This document shows positions 1 through 4,853 of a stretch of 5,203 nt of DNA, one piece after another. The DNA is from Candidatus Nanopelagicales bacterium. GTDB lineage: Bacteria; Actinomycetota; Actinomycetes; S36-B12. The first letter of the stretch is position 1. Each line of letters begins with the position of its first letter. The position numbers were made by a program, and so were the translations under genes. Location: contig JALQSY010000134.1 in NCBI GenBank assembly GCA_023264215.1, positions 1-5,203 of the forward strand. Direction: 5' to 3'. The notes under the pieces are model-generated. The model made no database searches and had not been told where the DNA came from. It saw only the letters and a program-made list of their open reading frames with translations.

Positions 1-230
1 CATGCGCCGTTGAGCTGGCGGGCCGCATCGGCGGTATCGGAGGCGGTGCCGACGATGTCCTGGCCAGACTCGATCGCGGCCTGGCCCGCGGCGACGGCGG
101 CCTGGCCCGCGTCGAGCACGCCCTGGCCGACGTCCACCACCTGCACCGTCGCATTGCGGACCGAGTCGAAGCCGAAGATCACCACGACGGCGATGCCGGC
201 GGCGATGAGGAGGACGAGGAGACGGCGCAT
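1..230 (-). CDS. Membrane-anchored protein with heptad GQ repeats (5' part only)
   Basis: I do not recognise this family. The first 76 residues are visible and the rest lies beyond the left edge. Residues 1-21 (MRRLLVLLIAAGIAVVVIFGF) have two arginines followed by an unbroken hydrophobic stretch, so this is an N-terminal membrane anchor or uncleaved signal, with the remainder probably outside the cell. From residue 35 the dipeptide Gly-Gln recurs at 35, 42, 49 and 56, an exact seven-residue period in an Ala/Val-rich, proline-free segment, which suggests an amphipathic helix or coiled coil. Two of the repeats are encoded by an identical 15-base stretch. ATG at 230 is chosen because it opens directly into the transmembrane segment; no start codon lies in frame between it and GTG at 305. 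A TANNNT box (TACCGT, 244-239) ends eight bases upstream, so the mRNA may be nearly leaderless. No good ribosome binding site fits this start. The frame is convincing; the start is less so. Confidence 0.62.
   Translation of the reverse strand, partial: MRRLLVLLIAAGIAVVVIFGFDSVRNATVQVVDVGQGVLDAGQAAVAAGQAAIESGQDIVGTASDTADAARQLNGA
76..111. repeat. Short direct repeat, two 15-bp copies 21 bp apart
   Basis: The same 15 bases (GCGGCCTGGCCCGCG) occur at 76-90 and 97-111. The 21-base offset equals seven codons, so this is the DNA side of the seven-residue Gly-Gln repeat in the reverse-strand membrane protein. It looks like internal gene duplication rather than a regulatory or mobile element. Confidence 0.6.
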
Positions 231-296
231 CGCCTTCGACGGTACGTACGCGGTGCTGACGAAGGCAACTCGCCACGCGCATTCCCAGGGACCTCC

Positions 297-302
297 TACG
301 AT
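297..302 (+). promoter_or_regulatory. Candidate -10 box for a leaderless transcript (TACGAT)
   Basis: TACGAT fits the actinobacterial -10 pattern TANNNT. Six bases (CACCCC) separate it from GTG at 309, so transcription would begin at or next to the start codon. No ribosome binding site lies at a usable distance and no clear -35 is visible. The same box-plus-six-bases layout precedes the genes starting at 1854 and 3101. Confidence 0.55.
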
Positions 303-308
303 CACCCC

Positions 309-746
309 GTGGAGATCGCCAGCGGGCCGTGGGACAGATCACAGATCGAGGGCTTCCTCGACGATGCGGTCATCCCCATCAGGATTGCGAGCGCAGGACG
401 CACGTCGCCGCTCGTGCAATCCCTGTGGTTCCTCCCCGACGGCGACTCGCTGTGGTGCTGCACCCAGCGTGAGGCGGTCCTGACCCGCCGCCTGACGCGG
501 GATCCGCAGTGCGGGTTCGAGGTGTCCGGCGATCAGCCGCCCTACCGCGGGGTGCGGGGGTCGGCCAAGGCCGATCTGCTGCCCGAGCGGGCAGCGGACA
601 TCCTGCCCCGGCTGATCGCCCGCTATCTCGGGGATGCGCCCGGCCCGCTGGCCGACTGGTTGCTGTCGCGCCTGGATCGCGAGGTCGCGATCAGGCTCCA
701 CACCCTGCGCGTCTCGACTTTCGACTTCACGTCCCGGATGGGCTAG
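309..746 (+). CDS. Pyridoxamine 5'-phosphate oxidase-fold protein (small flavin/F420-type split barrel)
   Basis: This 145-residue protein has the length and layout of the one-domain PPOX-like split-barrel proteins, which bind FMN, F420 or haem and usually act as small oxidoreductases in the cytoplasm. The family signs are a strand containing PLVQSLWFLPDGDSLWC (residues 34-50), then RRLTRDPQCGFEV (60-72), and then PPYRGVRGSAKADLL (77-91); the last two resemble the usual 'rDPrv...v...y.gvrG.a.l' core. The helical C-terminal part (about 92-145) closes the barrel. The cofactor cannot be decided from sequence alone. GTG is chosen as start because an in-frame leaderless promoter layout sits directly before it and the protein N-terminus looks complete. 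It stands alone on this strand: its TAG stop shares bases 743-746 (CTAG) with the stop of the convergent kinase gene. The family is fairly sure; the substrate is unknown. Confidence 0.78.
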   Translation: MEIASGPWDRSQIEGFLDDAVIPIRIASAGRTSPLVQSLWFLPDGDSLWCCTQREAVLTRRLTRDPQCGFEVSGDQPPYRGVRGSAKADLLPERAADILPRLIARYLGDAPGPLADWLLSRLDREVAIRLHTLRVSTFDFTSRMG

Positions 747-1819
747 CGCGAGAGAGCCTGCACCCCGCCACCCGATGCGACGGCGAGGCCCATCTCGGCC
801 AGGGCATCGGTGGCCATCGCCATGCCATCCGCGAGCGAGGTGTCGGCGCCAAGCTGCTGACCTGCCAGGGTGCGCTTGCGGATGGACTCCATGATCACCG
901 CGAGCTTCAGGCCCGACAGCACGATGCACACGTCGAGATGCCCGATATCGATGCCGCTCTCCTCGGCGTACCGCTCGACCAGCGCGTCCCGCTCCCAGAA
1001 GCCATCGCGGTCGGTGACGAACGCCGCGAAGCGGATCTGGTGGCGCAAGTCATCGCCCGGCCGCGACCAGTAGACGAGCATCGTCGCCAGGTCCATCAGG
1101 GGGTCGCCGAGCGTGGCCATCTCCCAGTCGAGCACCGCCCGGATCCGAGGGTCGACCGGGTCGATGATGGCGTTGTCCAATCGGTAGTCGCCATGGACGA
1201 TCGACCACGGCAGATCCGCCGGCAGCGTCGAGACACGCTCGTCCAGCCAGACCAGCAGATCGTCGATCGCGGGCAGCTCGCGCGTCTTGCTGAGCTCCCA
1301 CTGCCCGGCCCAGCGCGTCACCTGACGCGCGAGGAAGCCCTCGGGGCGTCCGAGATCGCCGAGGCCGACCGCGCGCGCATCGATCGCGTGGAGCGCAGCG
1401 AGCACATCGATGAGCTCGGCGGACAGCGCGGAAGCATCCGCGACGGTGAGGTCCGCAGCGGCGGCATCGCTGCTGATGATGCGCCCCGCGACGTACTCCA
1501 TCACGAGGAACTTCGCCCCGATGACCGAGTCGTCATCGCAGTAGGCGAGTGGGGTGGGCGCGGGGAAGCCGCCGCGGGTGACCCCGCTCAGCACCGTGAA
1601 CTCCCGGCCCATATCGTGCGCCGTCGGCATGACGTGACCGAGCGGGGGACGCCGGATGACGAGCGCGCGATCGCCCTGGGTCACCAGATAGGTCACGTTG
1701 GACAGGCCGCCGGCCAGGCGCACCGCGTCGATGGGACCGTCCTCGATTAGGCCCTGGCGGACCAGCCACGGGCCGACGGCTTCGAGGTCCAGGCCCTCCG
1801 GCGATGTCACGTCGCTCAC
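743..1819 (-). CDS. APH-fold phosphotransferase of the ACAD10/11 (LvaA-like) type
   Basis: This 358-residue cytoplasmic protein belongs to the aminoglycoside-phosphotransferase/choline-kinase fold. Visible motifs in order: the nucleotide loop LAGGLSNVTYLV (35-46); VIRRPP (54-59), where the ATP-contacting basic residue is expected; a conserved Glu in GREF (71-74); the family-typical FLARQVTRWAGQW (162-174); the catalytic loop HGDYRLDN (209-216) with Asp211 and Asn216; and the metal-binding LDWEMATLGDP (230-240). This set matches the subgroup related to the kinase domain of ACAD10/11 and to bacterial LvaA, which phosphorylate 4-hydroxyacyl-CoA intermediates; it does not imply drug resistance. 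The acyl-CoA dehydrogenase usually paired with it is absent here, so the substrate is inferred only. The start is GTG with AGGAG (1836-1832) twelve bases upstream, a slightly long spacing. The start lies 34 bp from that of the divergent membrane-protein gene, and the stop overlaps the stop of the PPOX gene by four bases in opposite orientation. Confidence 0.85.
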   Translation of the reverse strand: MSDVTSPEGLDLEAVGPWLVRQGLIEDGPIDAVRLAGGLSNVTYLVTQGDRALVIRRPPLGHVMPTAHDMGREFTVLSGVTRGGFPAPTPLAYCDDDSVIGAKFLVMEYVAGRIISSDAAAADLTVADASALSAELIDVLAALHAIDARAVGLGDLGRPEGFLARQVTRWAGQWELSKTRELPAIDDLLVWLDERVSTLPADLPWSIVHGDYRLDNAIIDPVDPRIRAVLDWEMATLGDPLMDLATMLVYWSRPGDDLRHQIRFAAFVTDRDGFWERDALVERYAEESGIDIGHLDVCIVLSGLKLAVIMESIRKRTLAGQQLGADTSLADGMAMATDALAEMGLAVASGGGVQALSR

Positions 1820-1841
1820 GCTATCGGTCCGCTCCTGGGCC

Positions 1842-1847
1842 TACGCT
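1842..1847 (+). promoter_or_regulatory. Candidate -10 box for a leaderless transcript (TACGCT)
   Basis: TACGCT matches TANNNT and is followed by six bases (GCGCAC) and then ATG at 1854, the same geometry as at 297 and 3113. It lies in the 34-bp gap between two divergent genes. No ribosome binding site is present for the plus-strand gene, which fits leaderless translation. This box is the main reason for preferring ATG 1854 over starts further upstream. Confidence 0.55.
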
Positions 1848-1853
1848 GCGCAC

Positions 1854-2138
1854 ATGACCTCAGCCGACGCGTACGCCGCCCAGGTGACCGCGGCGCGACG
1901 CACGGCCCAGCGCGTCTACGTCTTCGCCGCGCTGTCGTGGTTCGTCGGCTGGGCGGTCATCGTGGCCTGCCTAGTCGCCTGGCTCGGCTTCGGCGTATCC
2001 CTGCTGGACAGCCTCGAGATCCTCCTCGCCATCGGCGTCGCGGGGCTCCTCGGCGGTGTGGGGCTCTACGCCACCAGTCGCAACCTGAGCATCTCGGCGT
2101 CTCGGCTCGAGATCGACATCGCCACCAAGCTGCGCTGA
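1854..2138 (+). CDS. Small two-helix membrane protein, family not recognised
   Basis: This 94-residue protein has a short polar, partly basic N-terminus (ending in RRTAQR, residues 15-20), a first hydrophobic helix at about 21-44 and a second at about 54-73. A polar C-terminal segment of about 20 residues follows (ending EIDIATKLR) that could form a short helix. The two helices are joined by a short turn containing Asp52 and Glu55, so both ends should lie on the same side; the basic residues at both ends suggest the cytoplasmic side. I find no motif that gives a function. The open frame extends back to 1698, but that part is antisense to the kinase gene and reads as shadow sequence, whereas ATG 1854 has a leaderless promoter layout. 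Its TGA directly abuts the stop of the convergent oxidoreductase gene (TGATCA). A real gene is likely; its role is unknown. Confidence 0.7.
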   Translation: MTSADAYAAQVTAARRTAQRVYVFAALSWFVGWAVIVACLVAWLGFGVSLLDSLEILLAIGVAGLLGGVGLYATSRNLSISASRLEIDIATKLR

Positions 2139-3101
2139 TCAGCGCATCGTCAAGATGACCTTGCCGGTCGTGCGCCGTGCGCGCATGTCCTCGTGCGCGC
2201 GACGGGCCTGGTCGAGTGGGTACGCCGTGCCCGGCAGCGGGCGCAGCCGGCCATCGGCGACCATCGCGACGAGCTCGGCCAGCGGCTTGGCGACCATCCC
2301 GACCGGGTCGACCTTCATGCAGTCGACGAGCCAGAAGCCGATGACGCTGTGCGAGCCCGTCATGAGCGATGCGGGCACGATGGGTGTGGCCGGCGTGCGT
2401 GAGGCCATGCCGTAGACGACGAGGCGGCCGAATGCAGCGAGCGCGCGCAGGGACGCGTCGGTCGTGGGGCCGCCCACCATCTCCAGGACGATGTCGACGC
2501 GCTTGCCGCCGTTGGCCTCGCGCAGCGCAGCGGTGAGTCCGTCGGGATCGCTGTCGACCGCGACGTCCGCACCGAGATCCAGAGCGAGCTGCCGCTTGTC
2601 CTCGCTCGAGGCAACGGCGATGACGCGGCCCGCACCCCACTGCTTGGCGAGCTGCACGGCCAGCGAGCCGACGCCTCCGGCAGCCGCGTGCACGACGACG
2701 CTCTCCCCCGGCACCAGGCGGGCCGACGTGCGCAGCAGGTGCCATGCGGTCAGTCCCTGCACCAGCAGGCCCAGAGCAGCCGCGTCGCTCACCCCGTCCG
2801 GCACCTCGAATGCTGCGGCGGGCGCGACCAGCGCGCGCTCGGCGTAGCCGCCCGAGCCGGGCAGCGTGAAGCCGCACAGACGCCGCCCGTCCGCCGTGCG
2901 GCCGACGACCTCGGCGCCGGGCACGAAGGGGAGTTCCTGCGCGGAGAGATAGGAGTTCTCGACCGCGTGCGTGTCGGCGTAGTTGACCCCCGCAGCGTCG
3001 ACCTCGAGCAGTTCCACGCCGGGTATGGGCTCCGGATCGTCGATCTGCGTGACGTGGAGTACCTCGGGACCGCCGAACTCGGTGACCTGGATCGCGCGCA
3101 T
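2139..3101 (-). CDS. NADPH:quinone oxidoreductase-like MDR enzyme (zinc-independent)
   Basis: This 320-residue cytoplasmic enzyme of the medium-chain dehydrogenase/reductase superfamily resembles quinone oxidoreductases and related enone reductases, which transfer hydride from NADPH. Family signs: N-terminal MRAIQVTEFGGPEVL (1-15); AGVNYADTH (37-45), with Asn40 where zinc alcohol dehydrogenases carry a catalytic Cys, so a zinc-free mechanism is expected; FVPGAEVVGRT (59-69); GGYAE (84-88); the substrate-side TAWHLL (118-123); and the dinucleotide-binding loop HAAAGGVGS (138-146) at the start of the Rossmann domain. The C-terminus PLDQARRAHEDMRARRTTGKVIL is typical and complete. The length is normal for the group. 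ATG 3101 is supported by a TANNNT box six bases upstream and by the conserved N-terminus beginning exactly there. The natural substrate cannot be read from sequence. It is transcribed away from the rpsP operon and meets the small membrane-protein gene stop to stop. Confidence 0.88.
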   Translation of the reverse strand: MRAIQVTEFGGPEVLHVTQIDDPEPIPGVELLEVDAAGVNYADTHAVENSYLSAQELPFVPGAEVVGRTADGRRLCGFTLPGSGGYAERALVAPAAAFEVPDGVSDAAALGLLVQGLTAWHLLRTSARLVPGESVVVHAAAGGVGSLAVQLAKQWGAGRVIAVASSEDKRQLALDLGADVAVDSDPDGLTAALREANGGKRVDIVLEMVGGPTTDASLRALAAFGRLVVYGMASRTPATPIVPASLMTGSHSVIGFWLVDCMKVDPVGMVAKPLAELVAMVADGRLRPLPGTAYPLDQARRAHEDMRARRTTGKVILTMR

Positions 3102-3107
3102 CGGGCA

Positions 3108-3113
3108 AGGCTA
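3108..3113 (-). promoter_or_regulatory. Candidate -10 box for a leaderless transcript (TAGCCT, reverse strand)
   Basis: On the reverse strand TAGCCT is followed by TGCCCG and then the ATG at 3101, again TANNNT plus six bases. No ribosome binding site is visible upstream of this ATG. No convincing -35 is present. Confidence 0.55.
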
Positions 3114-3177
3114 GGGGTCGCGCTCAGATCGCGCACTCCCCGCCTGGCGCCGAGCAGGAGACGACGTCCCGGCCATG

Positions 3178-3234
3178 TTTTGCGCGCCGAAATGACACTC
3201 CGCAGCGCGAAAACTGTCATTTCGGCGCGCGAAA
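3178..3234. repeat. Large inverted repeat, 16 bp perfect (20 bp with one mismatch)
   Basis: GCGCGCCGAAATGACA at 3182-3197 is perfectly inverted at 3215-3230, with a 17-base loop (3198-3214). Outward, TTTT (3178-3181) faces GAAA (3231-3234), so the arms reach 20 bp with a single T-G position, and one more G-C pair (3177/3235) can be added. Each arm is itself partly symmetric (TTTYG...CGAAA), and a smaller alternative hairpin is possible: CGAAA 3208-3212 with TTTCG 3220-3224. There is no T-run after either arm and no gene ends here, so it is not a classic terminator. It could be an operator for a dimeric regulator, a promoter pair, or a copy of a dispersed palindromic element. Confidence 0.85.
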
Positions 3235-3296
3235 CGGCACCGGCCCGGTCGCGTCACCGTCCCCGGGGCGATTGGCCCCGCTGGGGTGCCCTCTGG

Positions 3297-3302
3297 CAGA
3301 CT
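3297..3302 (+). promoter_or_regulatory. Possible -10 of the rpsP operon promoter (CAGACT)
   Basis: TGGCAGACT ends at 3302 and resembles an extended, weak -10 (CAGACT against TANNNT). A start about seven bases on would place the 5' end just before the GTACGG/CCGTAC hairpin and give a leader of roughly 135 nt. The only -35-like element, TTGGCC (3272-3277), is 19 bases away and is a poor match. It is the best candidate I can find in the region, not an established promoter. Confidence 0.3.
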
Positions 3303-3312
3303 CCTGCCTGCT

Positions 3313-3352
3313 GTACGGAAGTCGAGGTCCCTCTCAACCCCGAAGGCCGTAC
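3313..3352 (+). promoter_or_regulatory. Possible rpsP leader hairpin (GTACGG...CCGTAC)
   Basis: GTACGG at 3313-3318 pairs perfectly with CCGTAC at 3347-3352. Inside the 28-base loop GAG (3324-3326) can pair with CTC (3331-3333). CCC/GGG at 3352-3360 could form a small competing hairpin. The element lies in the presumed 5' leader of rpsP. It may be a structured leader controlling the operon or a DNA site (the two halves form an inverted repeat). No known riboswitch is recognised. Confidence 0.35.
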
Positions 3353-3444
3353 CCGCCGGGTCCGGAGCCGTCGCACCCCACGCGACGCGGACGGCCCACC
3401 ATGACCACCTCCCGGTGGCCGAATCGAATGGAGCAGTGCCGGCC

Positions 3445-4071
3445 GTGGCCGTCAAGATCAAGTTGAAGCGCGTGGGCAAGATCCACGCCCCCCAGTACCG
3501 CGTCATCGTCGCCGACTCGCGCACCAAGCGCGACGGTCGCGCCATCGAGGAAATCGGCATCTACCAGCCGATGCAGGATCCCAGCCTGATCGAGATCGAC
3601 TCCGATCGCGCCCAGCACTGGCTGAAGGTCGGCGCCCAGCCGACCGAGGCCGTCCTGGTGCTGCTGAAGATCACCGGCGACTGGCAGAAGTTCAAGGGAC
3701 TTCCCGGTCAGGAGGGCACTCTCAAGGTCGCCGCTCCCAAGGAGTCGAAGGTCGCGGCGTACGAGGCCGCGGTCAAGCAGGCCGCTGACGAGCCGAAGAC
3801 CCCCGCACCCCGCAAGGTCGCCGAGAAGGTCGCCGACGCGGCTGTCGCCGAAGCCGTCGCTGTCGCGGCCGCCGAGGATGCCGTGGTTGCCGAGGCCGAG
3901 GCCGTCGTCGAGATCGCCGAGGCCAACGCCGGCGAGGTGAGCGTGGCCGAGGCAGAGGCTGCCATCGGGGTTGCGGCCGAGGCGGATGCGGTGGCTGACG
4001 CTGCCGGGGCCGTGGCCGATGAGGCCGTCGCCGAGGCCGTCGAGGCCGTCGCCGAGTCCACCGAGGCCTGA
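3445..4071 (+). CDS. rpsP: 30S ribosomal protein S16 with a long acidic Ala/Val/Glu tail
   Basis: S16 binds the 5' domain of 16S rRNA and is needed for 30S assembly. Residues 1 to about 85 are a textbook S16: [20 protein letters not shown] (1-20), [21 protein letters not shown] (22-42), and [17 protein letters not shown] (54-70). GTG 3445 is chosen because S16 proteins begin with MAVKIKL and GGAG lies at 3430-3433, eleven bases upstream; in-frame GTGs further upstream would add non-homologous residues. The protein is 208 residues, whereas E. coli S16 is about 82 and actinobacterial forms are commonly extended but shorter than this. A Lys-containing linker (about 90-128) leads to residues 129-208, which contain 20 Asp/Glu and no Lys, Arg, His, Pro or aromatic residue. 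That stretch is probably helical or disordered and lies outside the ribosome-binding core. It is the first gene of a tight operon; khpA starts one base after its stop. Confidence 0.97.
   Translation: MAVKIKLKRVGKIHAPQYRVIVADSRTKRDGRAIEEIGIYQPMQDPSLIEIDSDRAQHWLKVGAQPTEAVLVLLKITGDWQKFKGLPGQEGTLKVAAPKESKVAAYEAAVKQAADEPKTPAPRKVAEKVADAAVAEAVAVAAAEDAVVAEAEAVVEIAEANAGEVSVAEAEAAIGVAAEADAVADAAGAVADEAVAEAVEAVAESTEA
4021..4056 (+). repeat. rpsP: Short tandem-like repeats encoding the end of the S16 tail
   Basis: GAGGCCGTC occurs three times at 4021, 4033 and 4042, twice followed by GCC, encoding EAVA/EAV units near the S16 C-terminus. Such GC-rich short repeats favour slippage, which could make tail length vary between relatives. 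Less regular GCC/GTC/GAG runs continue upstream to about 3840. Confidence 0.55.
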
Positions 4072-4072
4072 C

Positions 4073-4312
4073 ATGCTCGAGGACGCCCTCGGTCACCTCG
4101 TGCGTGGCATCGTCGACAATCCCGACGACGTCTCCGTGCGCACGCGCAGTGGCCGCCGTGGAACATCCCTGGAGGTCCGGGTCAATCCGGACGACATGGG
4201 CCGCGTCATCGGTCGCTCGGGGCGGACGGCCACAGCGTTGCGCACGGTGGTTTCCGCCATATCCCGTGACGGGCACGTGCGCATCGACTTCCTCGACGTC
4301 GACGAGCGCTAG
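4073..4312 (+). CDS. khpA: KH-domain RNA-binding protein KhpA
   Basis: This 79-residue cytoplasmic protein consists of a single type II KH domain, the usual size for KhpA (YlqC family). The core is NPDDMGRVIGRSGRTATALR (38-57), with the RNA-gripping GxxG loop GRSG at 47-50 between two helices. The preceding strand is SLEVRVN (32-38) and the last strand is HVRIDFLDV (68-76). KhpA binds RNA; in Firmicutes it works with KhpB and affects cell-wall growth and division, but its actinobacterial role is less defined. ATG 4073 begins one base after the rpsP stop, with GAGG (4063-4066) six bases upstream inside the rpsP codons, so translation is probably coupled. The position between rpsP and rimM is the conserved one for this gene. 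The family assignment is secure; the RNA targets are not visible here. Confidence 0.93.
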   Translation: MLEDALGHLVRGIVDNPDDVSVRTRSGRRGTSLEVRVNPDDMGRVIGRSGRTATALRTVVSAISRDGHVRIDFLDVDER

Positions 4313-4319
4313 CAGCGTC

Positions 4320-4853
4320 GTGCGCGTCGTGGTCGCGCGAGTGGGCCGCGCACTCGGGGTCCGGGGAGACGTCCTGGTCGACGTGCTCACAGACGAACCC
4401 GAACGCCGTCTCATTCCCGGTGCCGAACTCCACATCGCAGGCCAGCAGCGCACCCTGCGCATCGAGTCCGATCGACCCCACGGCGGTCGGCTCTGCCTGC
4501 ACTTCACAGGGATCGACGATCGCACGACCGCGGAGGCACTGACGGGATCGCTGCTGGAGGCCGAGCGGCCCGACGGTGAGCGTCCCGAGGACCCCGACGA
4601 GTTCTACGACGACGACCTCATCGGCCTCGAGGTCGTCACGGAGTCGGGCGATCGGATCGGCTCGGTTGCGGAGGTCCTGCACCTGCCCGCCCAGGACGTG
4701 CTGGCGGTGCGGCAAAGCCCTGACCGACCCGAGGTTCTCGTGCCGTTCGTCGCCGAGATCGTGCCGATCGTGGACCTCGACAACCGGCGCATCGTCATTT
4801 CCCCACCCGACGGACTCCTCGACACCGAGCCGGAGCACCAGGGGTCCACGTGA
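4320..4853 (+). CDS. rimM: Ribosome maturation factor RimM
   Basis: RimM binds S19 on the free 30S subunit and helps mature the head domain of 16S rRNA. The protein is 177 residues, normal for the family. The N-terminal barrel opens with [20 protein letters not shown] (3-22) and continues through [15 protein letters not shown] (23-37) to [12 protein letters not shown] (72-83). An acidic linker, [14 protein letters not shown] (89-102), leads to the PRC-barrel domain with [19 protein letters not shown] (102-120) and the conserved [20 protein letters not shown] (141-160). The usual His of the 'GRAHG' motif is Leu12 here. GTG 4320 is preferred because it gives the usual two or three residues before the first strand; GTG 4329 is the alternative and would remove three residues. 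No strong binding site is seen, so translation is probably coupled to khpA, whose stop is seven bases upstream. Its stop overlaps the trmD start (GTGA). Confidence 0.95.
   Translation: MRVVVARVGRALGVRGDVLVDVLTDEPERRLIPGAELHIAGQQRTLRIESDRPHGGRLCLHFTGIDDRTTAEALTGSLLEAERPDGERPEDPDEFYDDDLIGLEVVTESGDRIGSVAEVLHLPAQDVLAVRQSPDRPEVLVPFVAEIVPIVDLDNRRIVISPPDGLLDTEPEHQGST

Larger units (their letters stand above)
3102..3444. other. Divergent intergenic region between the MDR gene and rpsP
   Basis: These 343 bp contain no convincing protein gene. From the left they hold the promoter of the oxidoreductase gene (3108-3113), about 60 bp without recognisable signals, the large inverted repeat (3178-3234), a very G+C-rich stretch (3241-3290) in which GGGGC/GCCCC can pair at 3265-3279 without a T-run, a candidate rpsP promoter near 3297, and the probable rpsP leader with a GTACGG/CCGTAC hairpin. 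A short ORF (3401-3466) overlaps the rpsP start but has no supporting signal. Confidence 0.7.

Noticed and set aside
743..746. CTAG and TGATCA palindromes at the gene junctions as special sites
   Set aside because: They follow automatically from two convergent stop codons overlapping or abutting.
509..1750. Long plus-strand open frame opposite the kinase gene (413 codons)
   Set aside because: It lies antisense to a gene with clear kinase motifs, is rich in Arg, His and Asp in a shadow-like manner, and shows no recognisable domain.
1698..1853. Upstream extension of the small membrane protein
   Set aside because: The extra 52 codons are antisense to the kinase start and look like shadow sequence; ATG 1854 has a leaderless promoter layout.
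1957..3108. Long reverse-strand open frame of 383 codons overlapping the oxidoreductase
   Set aside because: It is an Arg/Gly/Ala-rich alternative frame of the MDR gene, whose own frame carries all family motifs.
3178..3234. Inverted repeat read as an intrinsic terminator
   Set aside because: No T-run follows either arm and no gene ends toward it; both neighbours start and run away from it.
3261..3286. CCCCGGGG palindrome and GGGGC/GCCCC hairpin
   Set aside because: Short G/C-only pairings are expected often in DNA of this composition and have no T-tract or conserved partner.
3401..3466. 21-codon ORF (MTTSRWPNR...) overlapping the rpsP start, possible leader peptide
   Set aside because: No ribosome binding site and no TANNNT box precede its ATG, and the frame ends just inside rpsP; chance is the simplest explanation without conservation data.
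3334..4074. Reverse-strand frame of 246 codons opposite rpsP
   Set aside because: Its Gly/Leu/Asp periodicity is just the complement of the repetitive Ala/Val/Glu codons of the S16 tail.
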